Positions 26,084 to 35,221 of a DNA stretch of 64,000 nt are shown one piece after another. This DNA comes from Brucella haematophila (GTDB lineage Bacteria; Pseudomonadota; Alphaproteobacteria; Rhizobiales; Rhizobiaceae): positions 62,001 through 126,000 of the forward strand of contig NZ_VCPE01000008.1 of NCBI RefSeq assembly GCF_005938105.1, given 5' to 3'. How positions within the stretch are numbered: position 1 is the stretch's first letter; each line of letters starts with the position of its first letter. A model generated the notes under the pieces. The model was not told where the DNA came from. It saw only the letters and a program-made list of their open reading frames with translations, and did not search any database. The position numbers were made by a program, and so were the translations under genes.

Positions 26084-26962
26084 TCAAAGTCGGGTTTTAA
26101 ATTCGGCTCGTCCCCGAACACCCGGCTTGAACGCCAGCACCTTGCCGGCAAGTGGTTCTAGTGTTCGCTCTTCAGGGCCAAGAGGCTCAATCGCCGAGGT
26201 GACAAATAGTGTATCGAGGGCTTCGCCGCCAAAGCAGCAACAGGTCGGATGGCTGACCGGCAGTTCGATCACGCGGTCTATTGCGCCGTCCGGGTCAAAA
26301 CGGATGAGCTTGCCGCCAGCGTAAATCGCACTCCACACGAAGCCTTCTTCGTCAACGCAACTGCCATCCGGTCGTTCCGGCGCAGTCGTCGTTGCGAAAA
26401 TCTGCGGCTCCCCAAGCCGGTCTTGCGCGGGGTCATAATCGCGCATCCAGATCGTATAGGCGCGCGTATCAGCGAAATACATGCGCCTGCGATCTTGATC
26501 GAAGGCCAGTCCGTTAGGAATTGCGAGATCGGCGGCTTCCCGTGATACGGCATAATCCGGCTGTACCCGGTAAAGCGCGCCCACAGGTGCGTAATCCGCT
26601 TCGCGCAAGGTGCCGATCCAGAAATTGCCCGCCCAATCCGCACGTCCATCGTTCTTTCGATGACCCGAGACACCCGGTTCAGGGTCCACAATAAACGTCT
26701 GTTCGCCGCTCTCGGGGGCAAAGGCAAATAGACCATTGTCGCAAGCTAGAATAAGGCCGCCTTTTTCCCGCAAGGCCAGAGACCCAATACGGCGGGCCTC
26801 AACCTTGTGCTGTTGAACTTGCCCCGCTTGCGGGACATAGCTCATGAGCGCCGGTGTGAGCACATCGACCCACCATAGGGTGCCTGTCTGCTCACACCAG
26901 ATTGGACACTCCCCCAGACGATTGGCGGGAGCGTCGATGATGTCAAACTTTTGCGTCGTCAT
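26084..26962 (-). CDS. SMP-30/gluconolactonase family lactonase
   Basis: 292-residue six-bladed propeller of the SMP-30/gluconolactonase/LRE family. The metal-site residues are in place: Glu18 (LGECPIW), the Asn of KNDGR, the Asn of IPNGLAF and the Asp of RPDGSC. Such enzymes open sugar or other lactones. Its ATG lies 20 bases inside the end of the livF-like gene, so it is co-translated with the importer; an ATG three codons earlier is also possible. Within an aromatic island it could hydrolyse a lactone intermediate, for example one derived from quinate or 2-pyrone-4,6-dicarboxylate; that is a guess from context. Confidence 0.85.
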   Translation of the reverse strand: MTTQKFDIIDAPANRLGECPIWCEQTGTLWWVDVLTPALMSYVPQAGQVQQHKVEARRIGSLALREKGGLILACDNGLFAFAPESGEQTFIVDPEPGVSGHRKNDGRADWAGNFWIGTLREADYAPVGALYRVQPDYAVSREAADLAIPNGLAFDQDRRRMYFADTRAYTIWMRDYDPAQDRLGEPQIFATTTAPERPDGSCVDEEGFVWSAIYAGGKLIRFDPDGAIDRVIELPVSHPTCCCFGGEALDTLFVTSAIEPLGPEERTLEPLAGKVLAFKPGVRGRAEFKTRL

Positions 26963-27674
26963 GCTCGACATGTCCGCCAAGGAACAGCTGCCCCACGCGT
27001 GGATCAGCAAGAAGCTTTGAGGCTTCATCATGCATGCGCGTTTGGCCAAGTTCGAGAACCAGGCCGTAATCCGACATCGCGAGTGCGGCTTTCGCGTTCT
27101 GCTCGACCATGAGAATGGTTACGCCCTGATCACGCAAGCGAATGAGTGTTTGAAACACCTCCTGAACTAGATTGGGCGACAAGCCGATGGACGGTTCGTC
27201 GATCAAAATAAGTTTCGGATCGAGTAGAAGAGCGCGGGCGACCTCAAGCTGCTTTTGCTGGCCGCCGGACAGCTCAATCGCTTTACGATCCCTAAACTGC
27301 CGCAGCATTGGAAACTGATCCATGACCTGCTCGATGCGGGCGCGGACCTTGGATGGATCAGGCGATGTGATACCCCCAAGCTCAAGGTTATGGTAGACGG
27401 AAAGCTGCGGCACGACATTGCGCCCTTGCGGCACATAGGTCACGCCATTGGCGATCATCTGACGCGGCGTATTGCGGGTGACGTCTTTTCCATCCAGCAG
27501 GATTTGTCCCGAATGGATGTTCAAGAGACCGAAGATCGCCTTGAATACGGTTGACTTGCCTGCTCCATTCGGGCCGATCACAGTGGTAATCGAGCCCTTC
27601 GGAATAGAGAACGAGACACCATTCAAAATGGTGATCTTTCCATAGCCACCGTGGAGGTCTTTGAGTTCAAGCAT
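26943..27674 (-). CDS. Branched-chain-type ABC transporter ATPase (LivF-like), system 1
   Basis: 243-residue ATPase of the HAAT family. Walker A GPNGAGKST is at residues 34-42, the signature LSGGQQKQLEVARAL and Walker B LILIDEP follow, and the short C-terminus is typical of LivF. It starts three bases after the LivG-like gene. Transporters of this class carry not only leucine-type amino acids but also aromatic acids (for example the p-coumarate importer of Rhodopseudomonas), so an aromatic or hydroaromatic acid is plausible here. Confidence 0.92.
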   Translation of the reverse strand: MLELKDLHGGYGKITILNGVSFSIPKGSITTVIGPNGAGKSTVFKAIFGLLNIHSGQILLDGKDVTRNTPRQMIANGVTYVPQGRNVVPQLSVYHNLELGGITSPDPSKVRARIEQVMDQFPMLRQFRDRKAIELSGGQQKQLEVARALLLDPKLILIDEPSIGLSPNLVQEVFQTLIRLRDQGVTILMVEQNAKAALAMSDYGLVLELGQTRMHDEASKLLADPRVGQLFLGGHVEHDDAKV

Positions 27675-27677
27675 GTG

Positions 27678-28424
27678 TCATCCTCCCAGATAAGCGTCGA
27701 TAACCATCTGGTTTGACCGGATTTCTTCGGGCTTGCCTTCAGCAATGATGCGGCCTTCCGCCAGCACGATAATGCGCGTGCAAAGGCTCATGACGAACTC
27801 CATATTGTGCTCGATGACCACGAAGGTTGTTCCATGTTCCGCATTATAAGCGACGAGCCGGTCCTTGAGATTGGCAAGCATCGTCAGATTGACTCCACCG
27901 GCAGGTTCATCGAGCAGAACAAGACTAGGCCCCGCCATGAAAGCCATGGCCGCATCGACCAGCTTTTGCTGGCCGTAGGAAAGCGACCCCGCCAGTTCGT
28001 CGCGCAGATGGTTGAGACGGAAGAACGAAATCATCTGTTCCGCTTCTTCGGTCAGTCCGGCATCGCCTGGACCGAAAAGCCGCGAGGCCATGGTGCCTTT
28101 GTGTTCCTGTCCAGCGAGGATGATGTTTTCAAGAACAGACATCTTCGGAAAGACGGAAAGCTGCTGGAAGGTTCGTCCGACGCCAAGCTTGTTGAGGTCG
28201 GATGCACGCATGCCCGAGACATTCTTACCGTTGACCTGCACCTCGCCAGCATTGGGCTGAAGCTGGCCAAGGATACAGTTGAACAGCGTCGACTTGCCGG
28301 AACCGTTCGGCCCGATCAGCCCGAGTATCTCACCCTGATTGACGTCGAAGGACACATCACGAACGGCGTGAATGCCGCCGAAACGCTTCTCGATATTGCG
28401 TACGGAAAGTACAGGACTGCTCAT
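27678..28424 (-). CDS. Branched-chain-type ABC transporter ATPase (LivG-like), system 1
   Basis: 248-residue ATPase, Walker A GPNGSGKST at residues 38-46, signature LSYGQQKLVDAAMA (the Tyr in place of Gly is usual in LivG proteins) and Walker B LVLLDEP. The long insert after Q-loop and the final AYLGG are typical LivG features. Its ATG overlaps the stop of the LivM-like gene (ATGA). It pairs with the LivF-like protein to power one importer. Confidence 0.92.
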   Translation of the reverse strand: MSSPVLSVRNIEKRFGGIHAVRDVSFDVNQGEILGLIGPNGSGKSTLFNCILGQLQPNAGEVQVNGKNVSGMRASDLNKLGVGRTFQQLSVFPKMSVLENIILAGQEHKGTMASRLFGPGDAGLTEEAEQMISFFRLNHLRDELAGSLSYGQQKLVDAAMAFMAGPSLVLLDEPAGGVNLTMLANLKDRLVAYNAEHGTTFVVIEHNMEFVMSLCTRIIVLAEGRIIAEGKPEEIRSNQMVIDAYLGG

Positions 28425-29401
28425 TTCAGCCGCGCTCCTTCGCTCATGTCACCGCGCACCTGACGTTTCGGCCAGAATTTTTCGCGGAACTTGCCCCATA
28501 CTCCGATCAGGCCCGAAGGCACGAAGATCAGCATGACGATCACCAGCACGGAATAAATGATCAGATAGTAGCCTTCCGTGAAGCGAAGCACTTCCGGCAG
28601 CAAAATCACAACTGCAGCACCGATGAAAGGGCCGAAGAAGAAGCCTGCACCACCCACAACAACCATGAGCAGAATGCGCAGCGAATGAACGAGACCGAAC
28701 GAACCTGGCTCGATAAACTGAACCAGCGGTGTGATCAGCGATCCGGCAAGCCCGCCATAGACGGAGCCGATGGCAAACGCCAGAAGCGTGATACGACGTG
28801 TATCAACGCCAAGACTTTCAGCGCGGATTGGGTTTTCACGCAGAGCCTTGAAGGCGCGGCCCCAAGGGGAACGCACAATACCCCACATGATCAGCGCGGC
28901 GACAACAGTGATGCCGAGCGTGAAGTAATAGAATGGCAGCTGCTTGGTGGTGGCGAACAGTCCGAGATGAGGACGTGGCATGCCGACGAGCCCGTAATTG
29001 CCACCAGTCAGCCACTCTTCGTTACGCAACACCAGAAAGACCAGAGTATTGAAGGCAAGCGTCACGAAGGCAAGGAAATGCCCTTTGACACGCAACGCCG
29101 GATATCCAAGCACAAGGCCCACAATGAAGCAAAGCACGAGGCCGACCGGCATTGCCAGAAACCAATGCCATCCGGCGAGCGTCAGAAGCGCCGTGGTATA
29201 GGCGCCAATCGCCATGAAGGACGCCTGCGCCAGCGAAATCTGGCCTGCGTAACCAAGTGTCAGGTTGAGGCCCATCGCTGCGATCGAGAAGATCAGCCAG
29301 GATGTCAAAACGTATATGATGTAGTTGCCCTGCCCAATCGGTGCGAGCACCGACAAAAGCAAAAGGACAGCAATTGAAATATTGCGCTTGCTTGCAGTCA
29401 T
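28421..29401 (-). CDS. Branched-chain-type ABC transporter permease (LivM-like), system 1
   Basis: 326-residue membrane protein with eight to ten predicted helices, the LTLGYAGQISLAQASFMAIGAY segment in two parts (G-rich motif then Q-S-L) and the FKALRENPIRAESLG loop of LivM proteins that contacts the ATPases. The ATG shares a base with the stop codon of the LivH-like gene (TGATG). A short hydrophilic C-terminus ends in the LivG overlap. Confidence 0.92.
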   Translation of the reverse strand: MTASKRNISIAVLLLLSVLAPIGQGNYIIYVLTSWLIFSIAAMGLNLTLGYAGQISLAQASFMAIGAYTTALLTLAGWHWFLAMPVGLVLCFIVGLVLGYPALRVKGHFLAFVTLAFNTLVFLVLRNEEWLTGGNYGLVGMPRPHLGLFATTKQLPFYYFTLGITVVAALIMWGIVRSPWGRAFKALRENPIRAESLGVDTRRITLLAFAIGSVYGGLAGSLITPLVQFIEPGSFGLVHSLRILLMVVVGGAGFFFGPFIGAAVVILLPEVLRFTEGYYLIIYSVLVIVMLIFVPSGLIGVWGKFREKFWPKRQVRGDMSEGARLK

Positions 29402-30279
29402 CACACAGCCCTCCCTTCGGAAGTGCCCATGATGCCCTGCGGGCGGACAAGGATAATCACGATCAGCAGGACCAATGGCAGTGCGGCGCGATATTGTGCG
29501 GTGACATAAGCCGCCGTCAGATTATCGAGAACACCGATCAGCAATCCACCGACGAGCGCACCGCGGATCTGGTTGAAACCACCAACAATGGCCGCAATGA
29601 AGGCGATAAGGCCAAGTGTTTCACCATTGGAGAATTTTGCGAGATAGACGGGACTGATCAGATAGGACGCAAGAGCCGCCAGAGCAGCATTGATCAGGAA
29701 TGTATAGAGGATCATGCGCTTGACATTGACGCCGAGAATTTCCGCAACAGCCGGATTTTGCGCTGTTGCCTGCATGCAGCGCCCCGTGCGGGTGCGATTG
29801 AGAAACAGCGTCAACAGCACAACGATACCGAGCGACAGCGCCAGGTTGAGAATGTCACGCAATGAGAGAACCGCGCCGAAAAACTCGATGGGATCGTTCG
29901 GGAACATCGATGGGAATGGCTGCGCTTCAGCGGAATAGAACTCTTTCACGCTTTCTTTGAGCAAGATGCCCAAGACCATCGTCGCGATGATGAGCGTAAT
30001 GCCCCCGTGGGGCAGAATGGGTTCAACGATCAGCTTCTTGAACAAAAGCCCAAGTACGATCAGAGCAACCACCAGCCCGATAAGTAGCGCGGGCCAGAAC
30101 GAAATGCCGAAGATGGTCATTGCCGCCAGAACGAAGAAGGCCGGCAGCATCACGAATTCACCCTGAGCGAAGTTCACAGTCTGGGCTGCTTGCCAAACCA
30201 GCGTGAAACCGATCGCAACAAGTGCGTAAATGGAGCCGGTCGCAAGACCGGATAACAAAACCTGTAGAAACTGGGACAT
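29401..30279 (-). CDS. Branched-chain-type ABC transporter permease (LivH-like), system 1
   Basis: 292-residue membrane protein with about eight helices; the opening GLATGSIYALVAIGF and the conserved VNFAQGEF are diagnostic of LivH permeases, and RCMQATAQNPAVAEILG forms the ATPase contact loop. It follows the binding-protein gene after a 54-base gap that carries a hairpin. With LivM it forms the channel of importer system 1. Confidence 0.92.
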   Translation of the reverse strand: MSQFLQVLLSGLATGSIYALVAIGFTLVWQAAQTVNFAQGEFVMLPAFFVLAAMTIFGISFWPALLIGLVVALIVLGLLFKKLIVEPILPHGGITLIIATMVLGILLKESVKEFYSAEAQPFPSMFPNDPIEFFGAVLSLRDILNLALSLGIVVLLTLFLNRTRTGRCMQATAQNPAVAEILGVNVKRMILYTFLINAALAALASYLISPVYLAKFSNGETLGLIAFIAAIVGGFNQIRGALVGGLLIGVLDNLTAAYVTAQYRAALPLVLLIVIILVRPQGIMGTSEGRAV

Positions 30280-30293
30280 GACTTTACCCGTCT

Positions 30294-30318
30294 GAGGCGG
30301 CAGCCGGGCCGCCGCCTC
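30294..30318 (-). other. Intercistronic hairpin after the LivJ-like gene, system 1
   Basis: GAGGCGGC (30294-30301) pairs with GCCGCCTC (30311-30318) in the gap between the binding-protein stop and the LivH start. No T-run follows on the minus strand. It probably raises the level of the binding protein relative to the membrane genes, as is common for such operons; this is inferred. Confidence 0.5.
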
Positions 30319-30333
30319 TGCTGAAAGGATTGA

Positions 30334-31473
30334 TCAGTTTGCCGGAACAGTACCAATGACCGTCGGCACACCGTCCTTCACCTGAACCATGAAGCTTGGG
30401 CGGGACATTTCTCCGCGGTCATCCCAGCAGGTGTCGAGAAGCACTTTCGGATAGTCAGCCGCCTTCAGGCAAAGACCATGCATCTTTTCAGCAAATGCTT
30501 CACCGTCGAGCTTGCCCACCATGTCGGTGACATATTTGGTGGTCCAGACGCCAACATAACCCTTCAAAGCGTCATGCGTCGGCTTGCGCTTGTAGGCTTC
30601 TTCGAACTTCTTTGCGAATTCGCCGATGCCCGGCACATCCGTCGCCGCAGCTGTGATGCCAACATGCGCGATAGCGCCATCCGCAGCACCGCCTGCAAGT
30701 TCGACCACCTTGGCTTCCGTCAGCGTTACTTCGCCAACGAGAGGCATCTTCAGACCCTGCTTCTTCGCTTCGATCAGGAAACGCGCGGATTCTTCCTGAT
30801 TCATATAGACGAAAATCGCTTCAGGATTGGCCTGCTTGAGCTTGGCAACGTCGGCCGCATAGTCGGTTTGCGCCTGTTCGGAGGCAACGTCGGCGATAAT
30901 TTCGATTCCGGCCTTCTTCATTTCCTCAACGAAAACATCATGGCCGCCTTTGCCAAACTCGTTGTTCAGCCAGGCCACGCCGACTTTCTTCACCTTCAGC
31001 GTGTCGGTGAAGTAGGACGTCAGCGCCGGGACGCCCTTTTGAGCGCCGGTCGAGGTGCGGAAGACGAACGGATTGCCCTTTTCGACAATGCTCGGCGATT
31101 CCGAACCGACGAACTGCGGAATGCTGTTTTGCTGGGCAACCAGCATGTTGACCATCGTCGAGCCCGAATAGATCGTGCCGAGAATGGCATATGCGCCATC
31201 ATCGATGGCCTTCTGCACGAGCGCGCGCGAGACCTGCGGGTCGGTTTGGGTGTCATACTCGCCCAGCTCGACCTTCTTGCCCAGAATGCCGCCGCCCGCA
31301 TTCACTTCATCAATGGCGATTTTGATGCCGTCACGCCAGTTCGTACCGGACGGTGCGCCCGGACCGGATAGTTCGACAACCATGCCCAGCTTGACCACGT
31401 CTTCTGCGTGGGCTGCGCCGAAAGTCGCGAAAACTGCCGTCGAAAGCGCCAGAAGTTTCTTACGATAATGCAT
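30334..31473 (-). CDS. Branched-chain-type ABC transporter binding protein, system 1
   Basis: 379-residue exported protein of the Leu/Ile/Val-binding class (Peripla_BP_6). The signal peptide ends near AHAED (residues 20-24); VKLGMVVELSGPGA and EVNAGGGILGKKVEL are class hallmarks. A strong GGGGAGGA site precedes the ATG at 31473, so I reject the upstream in-frame starts. The neighbours (shikimate-dehydrogenase-like gene 49 bases upstream, quiC downstream) suggest the ligand is shikimate, dehydroshikimate, quinate or a benzoate-type acid. Confidence 0.9.
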   Translation of the reverse strand: MHYRKKLLALSTAVFATFGAAHAEDVVKLGMVVELSGPGAPSGTNWRDGIKIAIDEVNAGGGILGKKVELGEYDTQTDPQVSRALVQKAIDDGAYAILGTIYSGSTMVNMLVAQQNSIPQFVGSESPSIVEKGNPFVFRTSTGAQKGVPALTSYFTDTLKVKKVGVAWLNNEFGKGGHDVFVEEMKKAGIEIIADVASEQAQTDYAADVAKLKQANPEAIFVYMNQEESARFLIEAKKQGLKMPLVGEVTLTEAKVVELAGGAADGAIAHVGITAAATDVPGIGEFAKKFEEAYKRKPTHDALKGYVGVWTTKYVTDMVGKLDGEAFAEKMHGLCLKAADYPKVLLDTCWDDRGEMSRPSFMVQVKDGVPTVIGTVPAN

Positions 31474-31521
31474 TTTAGTTCCTCCCCTTAAGTTCATAGA
31501 GATCAAGATATAGAGATAAGC

Positions 31522-32397
31522 CTACCCTCTTCCGGGTGTCGGCAACGTTGCGCGACCTGTATGGTGCCCGTCGTGACCAGTCAGAAAATCCGCCAGGACC
31601 TCCGCCTGCGCATCGAACATTCCAGCACCAATCATCGTCTGACAGCCCCGTTTTCTAGCTTCCTCGATAAATGGCGATACGTGCGGTTTAGTAATCACGC
31701 AAGCAGCAAACTGCGCTGACCGCAACTTTGTTACGTTTATGGGATATGGATCATTCGATTTCATACCCATCGGCGTAGCATTTGCAATCAGATCGAACCC
31801 GAAAGGGTCATCGCTGCCAACGACAACCTTACCCGGATAACGTGCACTGAGTTTGCCGATTACAGAATCACGCTTGTCGCTATCGACGTCGTGAATGGCA
31901 AGCCGCGCTACTCCTCGCTTCAGCATTTCCAGCGCAATGGCTGTTCCTGCACCTCCGCATCCGACGAGAAGGACGCTTTTCCCTTGCACATCGAACCCTT
32001 CCCGTTCGATGCCATCGAGAAAGCCGATCCCGTCAGTATTATCGCCGTACCAGCCATTTCCAGCGCGCCGAACAACATTGACCGCCTGAATAAAGGCGGC
32101 ATTATCCGTCAATCCCGCACATAACTCATAGGCTTGCTGCTTGTGCGGTATCGTCACCAGCAAACCGCATACATTGTCCACCACGCTCAATGTGGCGAAA
32201 ACAACTGGCAGATTGGATGGCGCAACATGCAGCGGAACAACAAGCGCATTCTCGCCGCGCTCGCGGAACAGTTCCGTCATGACTTCCGGCGAACGCACCT
32301 GCTCAATCGGGTCTCCAACCACTGGAAAAAGGCGCGTCGCTCCATTCGGAAACGGTCCTTTGTCCTGCGAAGATTGAGCATTATCGCCATATGCCAT
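31522..32397 (-). CDS. Shikimate/quinate dehydrogenase-like protein
   Basis: 291-residue member of the AroE/YdiB family. The catalytic Lys86 (TIPHK) and Asp122 (GDNTDG) and the NAD(P) loop GCGGAG (about 146-151) are present. The N-terminal substrate loop, normally written with two Ser in an SxS pattern (HSLSP), reads EQVRSP, so the first Ser is lost. This points to a catabolic enzyme with altered specificity rather than the biosynthetic AroE. It could oxidise shikimate to 3-dehydroshikimate for QuiC, or 3-dehydroshikimate toward gallate. Start chosen at the ATG at 32397, where the family homology begins; the open frame runs further upstream. Confidence 0.85.
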   Translation of the reverse strand: MAYGDNAQSSQDKGPFPNGATRLFPVVGDPIEQVRSPEVMTELFRERGENALVVPLHVAPSNLPVVFATLSVVDNVCGLLVTIPHKQQAYELCAGLTDNAAFIQAVNVVRRAGNGWYGDNTDGIGFLDGIEREGFDVQGKSVLLVGCGGAGTAIALEMLKRGVARLAIHDVDSDKRDSVIGKLSARYPGKVVVGSDDPFGFDLIANATPMGMKSNDPYPINVTKLRSAQFAACVITKPHVSPFIEEARKRGCQTMIGAGMFDAQAEVLADFLTGHDGHHTGRATLPTPGRG

Positions 32398-32419
32398 GAA
32401 TTCACTGATCCTAGCCTGC

Positions 32420-32437
32420 GCGCTCGCATTCGAGCGC
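32420..32437 (-). other. Hairpin in the leader of the shikimate-dehydrogenase-like gene
   Basis: GCGCTCG/CGAGCGC arms with a four-base loop lie 23 bases before the start codon. It could influence translation of the leader or be a remnant terminator of the LysR gene upstream; it has no T-run. Confidence 0.35.
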
Positions 32438-32498
32438 TCCCAGGAACAGATTAGCGAATGGCAGTGATAATATCGCCTACCAAATGAATAGGAATCCA

Positions 32499-32511
32499 TA
32501 ACATGATGTTA
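32499..32511. promoter_or_regulatory. Candidate LysR-type box (T-N11-A palindrome)
   Basis: TAACATGATGTTA is a perfect 13-base palindrome with the T-N11-A form of LysR-regulator boxes. It lies between the LysR stop codon and the shikimate-dehydrogenase-like start, about 100 bases upstream of that start, where an activator site would be expected. Binding by the neighbouring LysR protein is an inference. Confidence 0.5.
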
Positions 32512-32523
32512 ATTGGCAGCGGA

Positions 32524-33432
32524 TCAGCATTTGCGGCTGAATGAACTGACAGCGTTCATTTCCTTGCGCAACACATCGATGAAATGTTCCGCATAGACGG
32601 AAAGCGGCAGATCGTTGCGGTAGGCGATGTAAGTATGAAAAGCGCTCTCGGCGTCAATTGGAATGCTCTTGAGACCCCTCACCACGCCGTGCGCAACCGT
32701 AAACTCATCAATAATCGCTATACCCAATCCGGCTGCGACCAGACTGCACACTGTAGTACCAAAACGCGCTTTGATGTTCATGCGATAGTCGAGACCCGCA
32801 TTGGTAAACATCGCCGCCATGATCGCACCGTACGGGTCTTTCGGGTTGATGCCGATCAGCGGATGTTCCGACATTTCCCGAGGCGTAATCTTTTCGCGTG
32901 ATGCCAGCGGGCTTGTCTCAGGCACGATGCAGAGCAACCGCCCCTTTGCCAGCGGTTCAAACTCGATCAGCGGATGATCGAAACGCGATGAGATTGCAAC
33001 GATCTCGCCACGTCCGAGCAGAAGATAGTCAACCGCTTCTTCAATCTTGAGAATATTGAGGTCGAGGTGAACATCGCTATAACGCTCACGCACCTTTGCG
33101 ACCGCACGCGGAACCATCACATTGGCGATGCTCGGCACGGAGGCAACGCAAAGTTCCTGCGCCTTGCCCTTGCTCAAATCCGCGACAGCCGATTGCAGAT
33201 CATCGATTTTCCGATGCACCGTATCCAGAAGATCGAAGATATTGCGGGCTTGTGATGTTGGAACATAACGCCCGCCGCGACGGTCGAAAAGCCGGATGCC
33301 GAGCGAATCTTCCGAATATTTCATGAGCCTGCTGATCCCCGGAGCAGAGACATTCAACAGCTTGGCCGCACCGGCAATCGTCCCGGTCACCATGATTGCC
33401 CGGATAACTTCGATTTGTCGCAATGTCAGCAT
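32524..33432 (-). CDS. LysR family transcriptional regulator
   Basis: 302-residue LysR-type regulator. The winged helix-turn-helix occupies about residues 1-60 (LTLRQIEVIRAIM to LFDRRGGRYVPT), followed by the effector-binding domain. I start at the ATG at 33432, matching the family's usual N-terminus. It is embedded in the minus-strand run between galD and the shikimate-dehydrogenase-like gene, leaving 126 bases downstream that carry a perfect T-N11-A palindrome. It probably senses a pathway intermediate and controls the ABC importer/quiC part. Confidence 0.9.
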   Translation of the reverse strand: MLTLRQIEVIRAIMVTGTIAGAAKLLNVSAPGISRLMKYSEDSLGIRLFDRRGGRYVPTSQARNIFDLLDTVHRKIDDLQSAVADLSKGKAQELCVASVPSIANVMVPRAVAKVRERYSDVHLDLNILKIEEAVDYLLLGRGEIVAISSRFDHPLIEFEPLAKGRLLCIVPETSPLASREKITPREMSEHPLIGINPKDPYGAIMAAMFTNAGLDYRMNIKARFGTTVCSLVAAGLGIAIIDEFTVAHGVVRGLKSIPIDAESAFHTYIAYRNDLPLSVYAEHFIDVLRKEMNAVSSFSRKC

Positions 33433-33491
33433 CTGTTTCCCGCCTGTTTCGCTCCTCACACAGGCATATTCATCAAATGCATGTCAAATGG

Positions 33492-34556
33492 CTACTCACT
33501 CGCCGCCGGAAAAACCCTGCCTTCGAACAGTTTGCGCGCTGTCCGGATCGTGCCTGCGCCTTTGACTGTTCCGTCTTCTGCCAGATCGAGAAAAACTTCC
33601 ATCGCGCCGCTTGGATGTTCAATCGCATAACGACCATCGTTCGGTGCGTTCACCAGCTTTGCTGCGGGGCTGGCCGGCAAGCGTGTTGCTGTCGCGACCG
33701 TCACCGCCGCCAGAACACCGACGGAAGCATGAACACGGTGCGGAATGAAGCTGCGCGTCGATATCGCGCCACCGGCAGTGGGCGCAGAAACGAGTGTCAT
33801 TTTCGGCACGGACGCTTCACTCACGTCGCCAAGCTTCATCAATGGACCGGCCTTTAGCCGGATCACTTCAAGCTTTGCTTTAAGATCGTTATTCGCTTCC
33901 AGTTCTTCTCGGGTCTCCATGCCTGTCATGCCGAAATCGGCGGCACGCATGATGACGCAAGGCATTCCATTGTCGATAAGGGTTGCTTCGACACCGTCTA
34001 TGACGTCCATTTCGTTGCCGGTCGGCAGCAGCGTTCCGCACATGGAGCCAGCGACATTCATGAAAAGAAGCGGTACGGCGGCGTGCGTACCCGGTACGCC
34101 CGCGATAGCGGTATCTCCAACATAATTGACGCGGCGATTGGGCGTAGAAATCTGGGCAAGCGCAATCTCACCGGAATTGACCATGTGAATGCGCACGGGC
34201 GTCAAATCGTCCTTTGCAGCCACCAGTCCCATTTCAATGGCCGCAGGGCCAACACCTGCGAGAATATTCCCACAGCCCTGCGCGTCGCTGACAAGCGGCT
34301 GATCCACAAAGACCTGCAAAAAGAGATAATCCACATCCGCGTCGTCGCGGCTTGAAGGCGACAGGATGGCCACCTTCGAGGTCAGCGGGTCGGCACCGCC
34401 AATACCGTCAATCTGGCGAACATCCGGCGAGCCCATGACGCTCAGCAGCACTGCATCACGCTGTTGCTTATCAGACGGCAGGTCGGCCGCCAGAAAATAA
34501 GCGCCCTTGGATGTCCCTCCCCGCATCCAGAGGCAGGGAATGCCGTCCTCATCCAT
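33492..34556 (-). CDS. galD: 4-Oxalomesaconate tautomerase-like (GalD, PrpF family)
   Basis: 354-residue PrpF-family isomerase. [15 protein letters not shown] at the N-terminus, the [11 protein letters not shown] motif with its Cys, and GGAISTRSF toward the end are family hallmarks. In the gallate pathway GalD converts the keto form of 4-oxalomesaconate to its enol form for GalB. A ribosome-binding site AAGGGA and an overlap of eight bases with the galC-like gene fix the ATG at 34556. PrpF relatives also act on methylaconitate; the adjacent GalB and GalC homologues make the 4-oxalomesaconate role the best reading. Confidence 0.87.
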   Translation of the reverse strand: MDEDGIPCLWMRGGTSKGAYFLAADLPSDKQQRDAVLLSVMGSPDVRQIDGIGGADPLTSKVAILSPSSRDDADVDYLFLQVFVDQPLVSDAQGCGNILAGVGPAAIEMGLVAAKDDLTPVRIHMVNSGEIALAQISTPNRRVNYVGDTAIAGVPGTHAAVPLLFMNVAGSMCGTLLPTGNEMDVIDGVEATLIDNGMPCVIMRAADFGMTGMETREELEANNDLKAKLEVIRLKAGPLMKLGDVSEASVPKMTLVSAPTAGGAISTRSFIPHRVHASVGVLAAVTVATATRLPASPAAKLVNAPNDGRYAIEHPSGAMEVFLDLAEDGTVKGAGTIRTARKLFEGRVFPAASE

Positions 34557-35220
34557 ATCTGAGTCCCTTTTCCGCCAGTCGTTCGCGCATCTTGTAGATG
34601 TCGAGGCCCAGTTCACCCGCCGCCAGCCTTGCGCGTTTGGCTTCTTCATTTGCAAGGCGCGTTTGTGCAGCACTCAACACGTCTTCGGCCTCACTGCGCT
34701 TCACGACACAGACACCGTCATCGTCGGCTACGATAATATCACCCGCCTCGATATAGGCTCCGGCACAGACAACAGGAACATTGATCGATCCCAGCGTTTC
34801 CTTCACCGTTCCCTGCGCAAAGACAGCCTTTGACCAAACTGGAAAGCCCATAGACGTCAAATCGCGCACATCGCGCACACCCGCATCGATGATCAACCCG
34901 CGGCAACCCCGCGCCTGTGCCGAAGTGGCAAGCAGATCACCGAAATATCCGTCTTCGCAGGGGCTTGTTGGTGCCAGAACCAGAATATCGCCTTGCTGCA
35001 ACTGTTCGATTGCCACATGGATCATCCAGTTGTCGCCCGGAGCCGCCGAAATCGTTACAGCCGATCCGGCAACCTGCGCGCCGGAATAGATCGGGCGCAT
35101 GTAGCTTGCCAGCAGACCTTTGCGTCCCTGCGCTTCGTGGACGGTTGCCACACCTGCCGCCGCCAGCCCATCAATGACTTCCGGTTTGGCGCGCGCAATA
35201 TTCTGAACGACAACTGGCAT
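34549..35220 (-). CDS. galC: 4-Carboxy-4-hydroxy-2-oxoadipate aldolase (GalC/LigK, RraA-like)
   Basis: 223-residue class II pyruvate aldolase of the HMG/CHA family, structurally RraA-like. The conserved [12 protein letters not shown] segment (about 94-105) and the metal/substrate motif IDAGVRD with Arg116 and Asp117 are present. It splits 4-carboxy-4-hydroxy-2-oxoadipate into pyruvate and oxaloacetate and usually also decarboxylates oxaloacetate. AAGGAG seven bases upstream selects the ATG at 35220, which is one base after the dioxygenase stop. It is the last step of both the gallate and the protocatechuate 4,5-cleavage routes. Confidence 0.88.
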   Translation of the reverse strand: MPVVVQNIARAKPEVIDGLAAAGVATVHEAQGRKGLLASYMRPIYSGAQVAGSAVTISAAPGDNWMIHVAIEQLQQGDILVLAPTSPCEDGYFGDLLATSAQARGCRGLIIDAGVRDVRDLTSMGFPVWSKAVFAQGTVKETLGSINVPVVCAGAYIEAGDIIVADDDGVCVVKRSEAEDVLSAAQTRLANEEAKRARLAAGELGLDIYKMRERLAEKGLRYG

Positions 35221-35221
35221 T

